A stretch of DNA of 64,000 nucleotides from Oscillospiraceae bacterium (lineage in GTDB: Bacteria; Bacillota; Clostridia; Oscillospirales; Oscillospiraceae): assembly GCA_021202845.1 (NCBI GenBank), contig JAJQCF010000030.1:1-64000 (forward strand). Reading direction: 5' to 3'. The position numbers were made by a program, and so were the translations under genes. Of this stretch, positions 33,197 through 41,020 are shown one piece after another. The notes below the pieces were generated by a model. It was not told the origin of the DNA. It saw only the letters and a program-made list of their open reading frames with translations, and ran no database searches. The number at the start of each line of letters is the position of its first letter. The first letter of the stretch is position 1.

Positions 33197-33252
33197 GTAA
33201 AATAGAATAACATCGGATAATTCTATTTTACCGACATTCACGGGAAAGTCAA
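33197..33252 (-). promoter_or_regulatory. Rubrerythrin promoter with a 12-bp palindromic operator
   Basis: Minus strand: TTGACT (33247-33252), 16 bases, TAAAAT (33225-33230). GTAAAATAGAAT (33197-33208) and its perfect complement (33220-33231) flank 11 bases and cover the -10 box and start site. A peroxide- or redox-sensing repressor is likely. Confidence 0.65.
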
Positions 33253-33280
33253 CCGCAAAATGAAAACATTTGCACCATAT

Positions 33281-33793
33281 TTACACGGCGTTCAGCTTGG
33301 CGCTTTGCAGCGAGGCGGCAATCAGTTCGCTGTCCAGCCGCACGGCCTCGTCATAGAGCGCTTGCGCCCGCGCAAGGTCGTTGTCGGCTATGGCCTGCGC
33401 TACGGCAGTGCGGTAGCTGCTTGTCAGGGCGCTGCGCTGCGAGTCTATGTCGGCCAGCGCCGCGGACTTTTCCTGCGACAGGGCGCCGAGCGAACCGAGC
33501 AGCGCCGTGGACTGCGCCAGCCTGACCTGCGAGCCCGCGCCGGTGTTCAGGCCATTTGCGGCAATGGCCTCGTTCGCGGCGGCGTTCGTCACGGCGGCGT
33601 CGGCGGCAGTCTGTCGGCGGCTCGCGTCATACTGCGCCGCGCTGGAGCGCCGCAGCGTGTCCAGCGCGCTCATGTTCTCGTCGTAGGCCGCGCGCAGCTC
33701 CTTTTCCGCCGCCGCTCGCCGCGCGTCGTAGAGCTCGTTTATATATTTCTCCTTGCTCGTCCCCGCGTAGAGTGCGGCTGTGTTCTCTGCCAT
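33281..33793 (-). CDS. Alanine-rich coiled-coil protein of unknown function
   Basis: A 170-residue, highly alanine-rich, soluble, almost wholly helical protein (ARRAAAEKELRAAYDENMSAL; long Ala/Gln/Asp heptad-like stretches). There is no signal peptide or membrane segment. Composition and layout recall small phage virion or tape-associated proteins, but I do not recognise a family. It has a strong promoter, a folded 78-base leader and the ribosome site GGGAGGAGG, so it may be well expressed and controlled at the RNA level. It stands alone between rubrerythrin and pyrophosphatase. Confidence 0.6.
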   Translation of the reverse strand: MAENTAALYAGTSKEKYINELYDARRAAAEKELRAAYDENMSALDTLRRSSAAQYDASRRQTAADAAVTNAAANEAIAANGLNTGAGSQVRLAQSTALLGSLGALSQEKSAALADIDSQRSALTSSYRTAVAQAIADNDLARAQALYDEAVRLDSELIAASLQSAKLNAV

Positions 33794-33815
33794 ACTATCC
33801 TCCTCCCTTCTTTTT

Positions 33816-33893
33816 GGTACGCAGCGAGTGACAAAACGTCGAAAAAAATCGACGGTTTCTGCGGCAAAATCGAACTGTCACCCGTTACGCACC
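33816..33893 (-). ncRNA. Structured 5' leader RNA (candidate regulatory element)
   Basis: On the minus strand the 18-base arms at 33876-33893 and 33816-33833 pair, with three G-T wobbles and one mismatch. They enclose a hairpin CGTCGA/TCGACG with a T-rich loop. The first base of the fold coincides with the expected transcription start, and the ribosome site follows the last arm directly. It matches no riboswitch I know. Confidence 0.45.
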
Positions 33894-33894
33894 G

Positions 33895-33923
33895 AATATA
33901 GCACATTATTTGTCGCGTGTCAA
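33895..33923 (-). promoter_or_regulatory. Promoter of the coiled-coil protein gene
   Basis: Minus strand: TTGACA (33918-33923), 17 bases, TATATT (33895-33900), near consensus. Confidence 0.7.
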
Positions 33924-33944
33924 GCACCAAACGCTGAAAAATAT

Positions 33945-33976
33945 CGCTCCGCGGAGCAAAAACGCCTCGCGGAGCG
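33945..33976 (-). terminator. Terminator of the pyrophosphatase gene
   Basis: CGCTCCGCG (33945-33953) pairs with CGCGGAGCG (33968-33976); on the minus strand ATATTTTTC follows. Confidence 0.7.
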
Positions 33977-33983
33977 CTGTCGG

Positions 33984-34520
33984 TTACGCCTTGCAGAACT
34001 TGGCGATGTAGTTGTCTATGGCCTCGTTGATGACTGTGATAGCGGCGGCGCGGTCGTTCACGTCACCGGCAACGGCCTCCTTGCCCTCGAGCATTTTGTA
34101 GACGGAGAAGAAGTGCGCCATTTCGTCAAAAATGTGCGCGGGCAGACCCATCAGGTCCTTGACCTCGTTGTATGTGGGGTCGGAAAACGGTATGGCGATA
34201 ATTTTCTCGTCGCGCTTGCCGCCGTCGAGCATGGAGATGTAGCCTATCGGGTAGCAGCGCACAAGCGTGAGCGGGTCAAGCTCCTCCGAGCAGACCACCA
34301 GCACGTCCAGCGGGTCGCCGTCGTCGCCGTAGGTGCGGGGAATGAAGCCGTAGTTGGCCGGGTAGTGGGTGGATGTGTAGAGCACGCGGTCAAGGATGAT
34401 AAGTCCCGTCTCCTTGTCCAGCTCATACTTTTTCTTGCTGCCGCGGGGAATTTCCACGACGGCGATAAAGTCCTCCGGCGTAATGCGGCGCGGGTCAATG
34501 TCGTGCCAAATGTTAGACAT
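33984..34520 (-). CDS. ppa: Family I inorganic pyrophosphatase
   Basis: A 178-residue cytosolic enzyme hydrolysing pyrophosphate, pulling biosynthetic reactions forward. The Mg2+-binding signature DDGDPLDVLV is at residues 66-75. Other conserved parts are VVEIPRGSKKKYELDKETG at 21-39 and YPANYGFIPRTYG before the signature. The ATG at 34520 follows GGGAGGA; an upstream in-frame extension has no similarity to the family. Monocistronic. Confidence 0.95.
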   Translation of the reverse strand: MSNIWHDIDPRRITPEDFIAVVEIPRGSKKKYELDKETGLIILDRVLYTSTHYPANYGFIPRTYGDDGDPLDVLVVCSEELDPLTLVRCYPIGYISMLDGGKRDEKIIAIPFSDPTYNEVKDLMGLPAHIFDEMAHFFSVYKMLEGKEAVAGDVNDRAAAITVINEAIDNYIAKFCKA

Positions 34521-34632
34521 AGCGTGTCCTCCCAAGATTTTAGTGTTGATAATATTATAATGTATAAATCCTATAACGTAATAATACCCGAAAACGTCGG
34601 CGGTTACAATAGCAAAATGAAAAAAATGCGTC

Positions 34633-34668
34633 AAAAAGGGCACGGACGGTTTTGCGTCCGCGCCCTTT
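34633..34668 (-). terminator. Terminator of the PFOR gene
   Basis: AAAGGGC and GGACG at 34635-34648 pair with CGTCC and GCCCTTT at 34655-34668 (two unpaired bases on each side); on the minus strand TTTTT follows. Confidence 0.75.
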
Positions 34669-34686
34669 GGCGTTTTTGCAATAAGT

Positions 34687-37600
34687 TTATATCTTGCGGT
34701 TGTAGAAGTCGCGCAGTCTTTCAAGGTGTGCGTAGCGGCTGTGGGCGTCGCTTTCGCTCTTGCCGAACAGCTCCGTCGCGCGTTCGGGATAGAAACGGGC
34801 GAGCGAGGAGAAGCGCACCTCGTTCATGAGGAACGAGAGGTACTTTTCGCTGTCGGTCGGCGGCGCGGAATCCAGCGTGAAGGGGTCCTCCTTCTTGCTC
34901 GGGTCGTAGCGGAACAGGTTCCAGTAGCCGCACTGGACGGCCTTCTGCATTTCGCGCTGGCAGTTTATCATGCCGCCCTTGATGCCGTGCATCTCACAGG
35001 GGGAGTAGCCGATTATTATGCTCGGTCCGTTGTAGCGCTCGGCCTCGACAATGGCGTTTATCGTCTGCTCCATGTCGGCGCCCATCGCCACTTGCGCCAC
35101 GTAGACGTAGCCGTAGCTCATGATTATTTCCGCAAGGTTCTTCTTGCCGATGTCCTTGCCCGCGGCGGAGAACTGCGCCACTTGGCCGAGGTTGCTGGCC
35201 TTGGACGCCTGACCGCCGGTGTTGGAGTAAACCTCGGTGTCGAAAACGAAGATGTTCACGTCCTCGCGGGAGGCCAGAACGTGGTCAACGCCGCCGAAGC
35301 CTATGTCGTAAGCCCAGCCGTCGCCGCCGAATATCCAGACGCTCTTTTTCGAGAGGAAGCTCTTGTAGCCCAGCGCCTTGGCCGCCTCGGGGTTCTTGTC
35401 CGCGAGCTTTTCCAGCTCGGAGGCCAGACGGTCGGAGGCCTCCTGCGTGCGCAGTCCGTCGGAGAAGGTGTCAATCCAGTGCTGCACCGCGTCGCGGAAC
35501 GACTGCGGCGTGTCCTCCTGCTCGGCAATGGCGGTCACGCGGCTGCGCAGGCGTTCGCGCATGGCCTTGTGGCCAAGCAGCAGGCCGAGGCCGTTTTCCG
35601 CGTTGTCCTCGAACAGGGAGTTTGCCCAAGCGGGGCCGCGCCCGTGCTTGTCGGTGGCATAGGGGCTGAGGCCGGCAGGGCCGCCCCATATGGACGAGCA
35701 GCCTGTGGCGTTGGAAATGTACATTCTGTCGCCGAAGAGCTGGGTCACGAGACGGGCGTAGCTCGTCTCCGCGCAGCCTGCGCAGGAGCCGGAGAATTGC
35801 AGCAGCGGCTTGCGGAACTGGCTGCCGCTGACGGTGTTGTCCTGCAGCTCGTCTTTTTCGGGAACCTCGCTGGAGAGGTAGTCCCAGACAGGCTGCTGGG
35901 GCATCTGCTCCTCGCGCGGACGCATTTTTATCGAGTGGGTCGGGCAGACACCGGCGCAGATGGCGCAGCCCATGCAGTCCATAGGCGAAATGCCTATCGT
36001 GTAGGTGTAAACGCCCGCGCCAACGCCGGACTTCATATCCGTGAACTTTGTCTCCTTGGGCGCTGCGGCGGCTTCCTTGGCGTTCAGGGCGAAGGGGCGG
36101 ATTGCCGCGTGGGGGCAGACGAAAGCGCAGTGGTTGCACTGCGAGCAGTTATCAGGAACCCACATGGGCACGCTCACAGCCACACCCTGCTTCTGGTAAG
36201 CGGAGGCTCCCTGCTCGAATGTGCCGTCGGCGTGCTCACTGAAGGCGGAGACGGGCAGCGTATCGCCGTCCATGCGCTCCACGGGCAGGAGTATGTCGTT
36301 CACCTGCTTGAGCAGCTCCGGTCTGTCGCACTTGACCTCCTCCTCGGGATTGTCGGGAGCATCCAGCCAGTACTCCGGCACCTCAATCGGCACTATGGCT
36401 CCGGCACCGGCGTCTATGGCGTCGTGGTTCTGCTGCACAACGTCAAAGCCTTTTTTTAGGTAGCTCTGGGTGGCCGCGTCCTTCATGTAGCGTATGGCGT
36501 CCTCACGCGGCAGTATGCCGGAGAGCATGAAGAAGGCCGACTGCAAAATGGTGTTCGTGCGCTTGCCCATTTTTATTTTAATCGCAAGGTCGATAGCGTT
36601 TATTGTGTAGAGCTGAATGTGGTTGGCGGCTATGTAGCGCTTGGCCTCGCCCGAGAGGTTCTTTTCCAGCTCCTCGAAGCCCCACTGGCAGTTCACAAGG
36701 AACACGCCGCCGGGCTTAACGTCGTTGACAACCCTGAAGCCCTTGGTGATGTAGCTGGGGTTGTGGCAGGCCACGAAGTCCGCCTTGTTGACGTAGTAGC
36801 TGCTCTTTATCGGCTTGTCACCGAAGCGCAGGTGGGAAATGGTGACGCCGCCGGTCTTTTTCGAGTCGTACTGGAAGTACGCCTGCACGTATTTATCCGT
36901 GTGGTCACCGATTATTTTTATGGAGTTCTTGTTCGCACCGACCGTGCCGTCGCCGCCGAGACCCCAGAACTTGCACTGTATCGTGCCCTCCGGCGCGGTG
37001 TCGGGGCAGTCGTGCTCCGGCAGGGACAGCTCCGTAACGTCGTCCACAATGCCGATTGTGAACTCGCGCTTGGGGGCATCCTTCTCCAGCTCCTCGTACA
37101 CGGCGAAGAGGCTGCGCGGCGGGGTGTCCTTGCTGCCGAGGCCGTAGCGTCCGCCGCATATCGTGGCACTGCGCCCCTGCATGGCAAAGGCGGTGACAAC
37201 GTCTTGGAACAGCGGCTCGCCTTGGCTGCCCGGCTCCTTTGTGCGGTCAAGCACGGCAATTTTCTTGGCCGTCTCGGGTATGGCCTCCAGCAGTCTTTCC
37301 GCGCTGAACGGGCGGTAAAGACGAACCTTGACCACGCCGACCTTGCCGCCGTTAGCGTTTATGTAGTCCGCGACCTCCTCGGCCACGTCGCACACGGAGC
37401 CCATTGCCACAATAACTCTGTCGGCATCGGGCGCGCCGTGGTAGTTGAACAGCTTGTAGTCCGAGCCGATTAGCTCGTTAATTTTATCCATGTAGCCCTG
37501 AACTATGTCCGGCAGGGCGTTATAGTATTTGTTCGCGGCCTCGCGGTTCTGGAAGAACGTGTCGCCGTTTTCGTGGCTGCCGCGCATCTTGGGGTTTTCG

Positions 37601-38235
37601 GGGCTGAGCGCGCGGCCGCGGAAAGCCTCCAGCGCGGGAGTGTCGTAAAGTCCGGCAAGGTCGTCATAGTCCCACACGGCCAGCTTTTGAATCTCGTGCG
37701 AGGTGCGGAAGCCGTCGAAGAAGTTCAGAAACGGCACGCGGCCCGTTATTGCCGCAAGGTGCGCCACGGGTGAGAGGTCCATAACCTCCTGCGGGTTGCA
37801 CTCGCACAGCATGGCAAAGCCGGTCTGGCGGCAGGCGTAAATATCGGAGTGGTCGCCGAATATGCTCAGCGCGTGGCTGGCAACGGCGCGGGCGGAGACA
37901 TGGAACACCGCCGGCAGCAGCTCACCCGCCATTTTGTACATGTTGGGTATCATGAGCAGCAGGCCCTGAGAAGCGGTGTAGGTCGTCGTGAGCGCGCCGG
38001 CGTTCAGGCTGCCGTGTACCGTTCCGGCGGCTCCGGCCTCGGACTGCATCTCCATGACGCGCACGGTGTTGCCGAAAATGTTCTTCCGACCCGCCGCGGA
38101 CCACTGGTCAACGAAGTCCGCCATAGGGCTGGAGGGCGTTATCGGATAAATACCGGCAACTTCGGTAAATGCGTATGACACGTGGGCGGCCGCGTTGTTG
38201 GCGTCCATTGTTTTCATTTTCCTCTTGATGGCCAT
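34687..38235 (-). CDS. nifJ: Pyruvate:ferredoxin (flavodoxin) oxidoreductase
   Basis: A 1182-residue cytosolic enzyme oxidising pyruvate to acetyl-CoA and CO2 with reduction of ferredoxin, which can feed the Rnf complex in this window. Domain order is that of the single-chain enzyme: pyruvate-binding N-terminus (AYAFTEVAGIYPITPSSPMAD-like), CoA-binding domain, two-cluster ferredoxin domain (CSQCNHCAFVCP, CMGCAICAGVCP), and the thiamine diphosphate domain with GDGWAYDIG and the proximal cluster CAGCAE. The ATG at 38235 follows AAGGAGA; longer upstream starts are rejected. It is monocistronic. Confidence 0.96.
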   Translation of the reverse strand: MAIKRKMKTMDANNAAAHVSYAFTEVAGIYPITPSSPMADFVDQWSAAGRKNIFGNTVRVMEMQSEAGAAGTVHGSLNAGALTTTYTASQGLLLMIPNMYKMAGELLPAVFHVSARAVASHALSIFGDHSDIYACRQTGFAMLCECNPQEVMDLSPVAHLAAITGRVPFLNFFDGFRTSHEIQKLAVWDYDDLAGLYDTPALEAFRGRALSPENPKMRGSHENGDTFFQNREAANKYYNALPDIVQGYMDKINELIGSDYKLFNYHGAPDADRVIVAMGSVCDVAEEVADYINANGGKVGVVKVRLYRPFSAERLLEAIPETAKKIAVLDRTKEPGSQGEPLFQDVVTAFAMQGRSATICGGRYGLGSKDTPPRSLFAVYEELEKDAPKREFTIGIVDDVTELSLPEHDCPDTAPEGTIQCKFWGLGGDGTVGANKNSIKIIGDHTDKYVQAYFQYDSKKTGGVTISHLRFGDKPIKSSYYVNKADFVACHNPSYITKGFRVVNDVKPGGVFLVNCQWGFEELEKNLSGEAKRYIAANHIQLYTINAIDLAIKIKMGKRTNTILQSAFFMLSGILPREDAIRYMKDAATQSYLKKGFDVVQQNHDAIDAGAGAIVPIEVPEYWLDAPDNPEEEVKCDRPELLKQVNDILLPVERMDGDTLPVSAFSEHADGTFEQGASAYQKQGVAVSVPMWVPDNCSQCNHCAFVCPHAAIRPFALNAKEAAAAPKETKFTDMKSGVGAGVYTYTIGISPMDCMGCAICAGVCPTHSIKMRPREEQMPQQPVWDYLSSEVPEKDELQDNTVSGSQFRKPLLQFSGSCAGCAETSYARLVTQLFGDRMYISNATGCSSIWGGPAGLSPYATDKHGRGPAWANSLFEDNAENGLGLLLGHKAMRERLRSRVTAIAEQEDTPQSFRDAVQHWIDTFSDGLRTQEASDRLASELEKLADKNPEAAKALGYKSFLSKKSVWIFGGDGWAYDIGFGGVDHVLASREDVNIFVFDTEVYSNTGGQASKASNLGQVAQFSAAGKDIGKKNLAEIIMSYGYVYVAQVAMGADMEQTINAIVEAERYNGPSIIIGYSPCEMHGIKGGMINCQREMQKAVQCGYWNLFRYDPSKKEDPFTLDSAPPTDSEKYLSFLMNEVRFSSLARFYPERATELFGKSESDAHSRYAHLERLRDFYNRKI

Positions 38236-38494
38236 TTCGGAAGCTCTCCTTACTTCTTTTTTGTTCTCCTGTCCTCGGTGCAAGGTTATCCCAGACATTT
38301 GGGACATGACGCGATTTTCAGACATGTTTAACATTTTTGCAGGTCTAAAATTGTGCACTTTTATTGTATCACGATTTGCGCCGGAGTGGGTTTAAAATAA
38401 AAATCATTTTGAGGTCAAAAACTTGTATATTTCGCCCAAACGCTTCTACGCCGCTGCCAAAAACCGCTCCGCGCGGGAAAATTTAAAATAACAC
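38236..38494. other. Intergenic region between divergent PFOR and arsR genes
   Basis: About 260 bases. It must hold the PFOR promoter, which I cannot assign confidently. A palindrome ATGTT-T-AACAT lies near 38325. No gene, RNA or long repeat was seen. Confidence 0.4.
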
Positions 38495-38536
38495 TTGACA
38501 ATCAAATAAAAATGTGCTTATATAAACATATAAGCA
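38495..38536 (+). promoter_or_regulatory. Promoter and SmtB/CadC-type operator
   Basis: TTGACA (38495-38500), 17 bases, TTATAT (38518-38523). TGCTTATAT (38515-38523) and ATATAAGCA (38528-38536) form a perfect 9-bp inverted repeat with 4-base spacer over the -10 box, as expected for ArsR/SmtB autorepression. Confidence 0.8.
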
Positions 38537-38565
38537 AGCGTTTATTTGAAAAGGAGGAGAGCGCA

Positions 38566-38928
38566 ATGGAGCACCCTGTCGAGGCCGAGCTGTGCGAGAG
38601 CGTCTGCGTACACCCGGAGGCGGTCGAGCTGGCGGCGGGCGGGCTGCCGCCGGAGGAGGAAATGGCGGACATGGCCGAGCTTTTCAAGGTGTTCGGCGAC
38701 TCCACCCGCATAAAAATACTCTGCCTGCTCTCACGCTGCGAGCTGTGCGTCTGCGACATCGCGGAGCTGCTGAAAATGACCCAGCCCGCCATATCCTACC
38801 AGCTCAGAGTGCTGAAAAACGCGCGGCTCGTCAAAAACCGCCGCGAGGGCAAGACCATATTCTATTTCCTTGCCGACAGCCACGTTGAGACCATTATCGG
38901 AATGGCAAAAGAACATTTGGAGGAATAA
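38566..38928 (+). CDS. CadC/SmtB-like metal-sensing repressor (ArsR family)
   Basis: A 120-residue dimeric repressor that lets go of DNA when it binds metal. The winged helix shows FKVFGDSTRIKILCLLSR and the recognition helix TQPAISYQLRVLKNARLV. The alpha-3 metal motif ELCVCD is present together with N-terminal cysteines in LCESVCVHPE, the arrangement of CadC (Cd/Pb/Zn sensing). The ATG at 38566 follows AAAGGAGGAG. An operator overlaps its promoter. It is coupled to an HMA protein, but the expected ATPase does not follow. Confidence 0.92.
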   Translation: MEHPVEAELCESVCVHPEAVELAAGGLPPEEEMADMAELFKVFGDSTRIKILCLLSRCELCVCDIAELLKMTQPAISYQLRVLKNARLVKNRREGKTIFYFLADSHVETIIGMAKEHLEE

Positions 38929-38931
38929 ACA

Positions 38932-39150
38932 ATGAAAAAAACCTACAAGCTCGTTGACCTCGACTGCGCCAACTGCGCCGCCAAAATGGAGCGCGCCATC
39001 AAAAAGCTGCCCGCCGTGAACGACGCCAGCGTCGTGTTTATGACGCAGAAGCTGACCATAGACTCCGACACAGACGACTTCGAGGCGCTCATGGACGAAG
39101 TAGAGCGCACCATAGCCAAAGTAGAACCGGACACCCACGTTGTGCGGTAA
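38932..39150 (+). CDS. Stand-alone HMA (heavy-metal-associated) protein
   Basis: A 72-residue ferredoxin-like metal carrier with the motif DCANCAAKM near residues 11-19, whose CxxC binds Zn, Cd or Cu. It looks exactly like the first domain of a P-type ATPase cut off as a separate gene, as in ArsR-HMA-ATPase operons of Clostridia. Here no ATPase follows: the frame ends and a long hairpin comes next. The HMA-less Zn/Cd ATPase at 1123-3132 could be its partner in trans (inference). Confidence 0.88.
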   Translation: MKKTYKLVDLDCANCAAKMERAIKKLPAVNDASVVFMTQKLTIDSDTDDFEALMDEVERTIAKVEPDTHVVR

Positions 39151-39892
39151 CGAAGCAAATAAACCGTACTATAATGCTGCTGGACAAAAGTGCGTGTACC
39201 CGCATTTTTGTCCAGCAGAAGCATTTATTGATGCCGGTACCACGGCGTTTTACAGCGAATATAACCTCACAGCGGGTGGTCGCGCCATAGCGCGTCCACC
39301 CGCTGCTTTTGCTTTGCTTCACATTTTCCGCCAGCCTTGCCATAAGCAGCGCCATGGGGGTGCTTTGGGCGGAGGCTTCCTCGGCGGGGAGCACTCCTGC
39401 GCCGCAGAGCCACTTCAGCGCCGCGGCTCCCTCTCCCGCGCTCTCTGTCAGCGAGCAGCGCTCCACCGTCACCGTGCGCTCACCCTCTCCCGCGGAGTAC
39501 ACCTCGCCGTTTATGCCGGCAATGGTGACCGTCCTGCCTTCCGTGTCAACAATCACGCCGTCTCCGTAAAGGCTCGTCAGCGCGCTGTCGGCGGTCACGA
39601 CCCACTTTGAGCCGCTGTCGATATAGAGATTGGCAAAGCCGCCTTCGGCGTCTGCCTCGCGGCGGAAAGAGCCGGTGAAAACGCTGCCGTCCGTCAGGCA
39701 AATTTTCAAAGCGCTCTCGCTGCCCCAGACAATCTCGTCGCTGAAAGTCCTCCCCGCGGCGACATAAGCGCCCTCTGTGTTCGGAACTTCCGCTCTCTCT
39801 TCGTTCGCGGCAAAGGCCGTGGCGGAAAGTGAAAAAATTACCGCAACCGAAACCGCGGCGGCTGTGAACCGCTTTGCACTGAATTTACTCAT
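39089..39892 (-). CDS. Secreted protein of unknown function, C-terminus probably altered
   Basis: A 267-codon frame. Residues 1-29 are a clear signal peptide (VSVAVIFSLSATAFA, cleavage after AFA). Residues about 40-150 form a beta-rich region (DGSVFTGSF, LYIDSGSKWVVTADSALTSLYGDG) seen in Clostridial extracellular adhesin-like proteins. From about residue 195 the sequence becomes odd (basic, Cys and Trp-rich), runs through the terminator-like hairpin at 39177-39218 and overlaps the convergent HMA gene by 62 bases. A frameshift or recombination near 39300 is therefore likely. Function unknown. Confidence 0.55.
   Translation of the reverse strand: MSKFSAKRFTAAAVSVAVIFSLSATAFAANEERAEVPNTEGAYVAAGRTFSDEIVWGSESALKICLTDGSVFTGSFRREADAEGGFANLYIDSGSKWVVTADSALTSLYGDGVIVDTEGRTVTIAGINGEVYSAGEGERTVTVERCSLTESAGEGAAALKWLCGAGVLPAEEASAQSTPMALLMARLAENVKQSKSSGWTRYGATTRCEVIFAVKRRGTGINKCFCWTKMRVHALLSSSIIVRFICFVTAQRGCPVLLWLWCALLRP
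39177..39218. terminator. 18-bp hairpin after the HMA gene
   Basis: CTGCTGGACAAAAGTGCG (39177-39194) pairs with the bases at 39201-39218 with one G-T wobble, around a 6-base loop. TATAAT immediately precedes it. It can end transcripts from either side. Confidence 0.65.
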
Positions 39893-40087
39893 AATGTGTC
39901 TCCTTTCTCGGAGGGGGTTTGTCCGCCTCCTACGCTGCGCAGTATAACTCTGTGCGCTGAAAAGCTTCTGAACCGAGGCTTAAACGAACCTTAAAACCCT
40001 CCGCAAAAGCTCCCCCAGACGTTTTCAGAATTTATTAAGATGTATCGGTATAATTGACAGTCAGGGAAAACTTTTCTGGAGGTTAAC

Positions 40088-40762
40088 ATGAAAATACTGC
40101 TTGCGGAGGACGAGCCCGCGCTGGCTGGCGCGCTGAAAAAGATATTGGAAAACGCGGGGCATTTTGCGGACGCTGTTGGCGACGGTCAGACGGCGCTGGA
40201 CTACGCGGAGGGCTTTGACTATGACCTCATAATTTTAGACGTCATGCTCCCGCGGGTTGACGGGCTGGAGGTCGTACGCACACTGCGCTCTCGCGGGGAG
40301 TCCGCGCCGGTGCTGATGCTGACGGCGCGGTCAGCGGTGCCGGACAAAGTGGCGGGGCTGAACGCCGGAGCGGACGACTACATGACGAAGCCCTTCGACG
40401 TACACGAGCTGCTTGCGCGCGTGAACGCCATGACACGGCGCGTCGGCGACGTTATACTTAACGAGCTGCGCTGCGCCGACCTTGTGCTGAATTTGGACGC
40501 GGCGGAGCTGGACTGCGGCAGCGAGAGCGTGCAGCTAAGCCGCCGCGAACTGGAGGTGGCGCGTATGCTGCTGGCGAACCCGCGCATGACGTTCACCAAG
40601 GAGGCATTCATCGTCAACATCTGGGGCATCGACTCCGAGGCAACGGACAACAACGTGGAGGCCTACATCTCCTTCCTGCGCAAAAAGCTCAAGTACCTGA
40701 ACTCGCGCGTTTCCATAAGGAACATTCAAAAGGTGGGCTACCGTCTGGAGATTGCCGAATAA
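40088..40762 (+). CDS. OmpR-family response regulator, orphan
   Basis: A 224-residue two-component regulator. The receiver domain has acidic residues at 7-8 (EDEP), phosphoacceptor Asp51 (LIILDVMLPR), and Lys101 (TKPFD). The C-terminal winged helix (about 128-222) shows LSRRELEVARMLLANP, VNIWG and VEAYISFLRKKLKYL. No histidine kinase lies next to it: a terminator and a tandem repeat follow. The cognate kinase must be elsewhere. The start ATG follows GGAGGT. Confidence 0.93.
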   Translation: MKILLAEDEPALAGALKKILENAGHFADAVGDGQTALDYAEGFDYDLIILDVMLPRVDGLEVVRTLRSRGESAPVLMLTARSAVPDKVAGLNAGADDYMTKPFDVHELLARVNAMTRRVGDVILNELRCADLVLNLDAAELDCGSESVQLSRRELEVARMLLANPRMTFTKEAFIVNIWGIDSEATDNNVEAYISFLRKKLKYLNSRVSIRNIQKVGYRLEIAE

Positions 40763-40778
40763 GCAGTAATAACAAAAA

Positions 40779-40824
40779 GGGCGCGCTGCGGCTTGTGAGC
40801 CGACAGCGCGTCCTCGCTGTTTTG
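40779..40824 (+). terminator. Terminator of the response regulator gene
   Basis: GGGCGCGCTG and CGGCT (40779-40793) pair with AGCCG and CAGCGCGTCC (40798-40813), followed within 10 bases by TTTT. Confidence 0.7.
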
Positions 40825-40825
40825 C

Positions 40826-41020
40826 TTGACCGATTTATCGGTACATCCGTACCGTTTTGTCGGTACGCTTTACCGATTTATCGGTACGCCCGTACCGTTT
40901 CGTCGGTACGCCTTACCGATTTATCGGTACGCCCGTACCGTTTCGTCGGTACGCCTTACCGATTTATCGGTACGCTCGTACCGTTTTGTCGGTACGCCCG
41001 CATCTATTCGTCGGTACGCC
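40826..41020. repeat. 43-bp palindromic tandem repeat, about 4.5 copies
   Basis: ACCGATTTATCGGTA starts at 40829, 40872, 40915 and 40958, exactly 43 bases apart. GTACCGTTTTGTCGGTAC and close variants start at 40849, 40892, 40935 and 40978, also 43 apart, and a half copy ends at about 41017. Each unit thus contains two palindromes sharing the core ACCG/CGGT. All three plus-strand frames are open across it, but none looks like a protein. The last half unit encodes the C-terminus of the amidase on the other strand. Confidence 0.92.

Noticed and set aside
34726..36459. Long plus-strand frame opposite PFOR
   Set aside because: Shadow of a conserved enzyme gene; composition of Val/Ala/Arg/His typical of antisense reading.
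39089..39250. C-terminal 60 residues of the secreted protein as a genuine domain
   Set aside because: They read through a hairpin and the reverse of another gene; composition is unlike the rest.
40826..41020. Possible CRISPR array
   Set aside because: Units are contiguous and identical over their whole length; there are no distinct spacers, and no cas genes are near.
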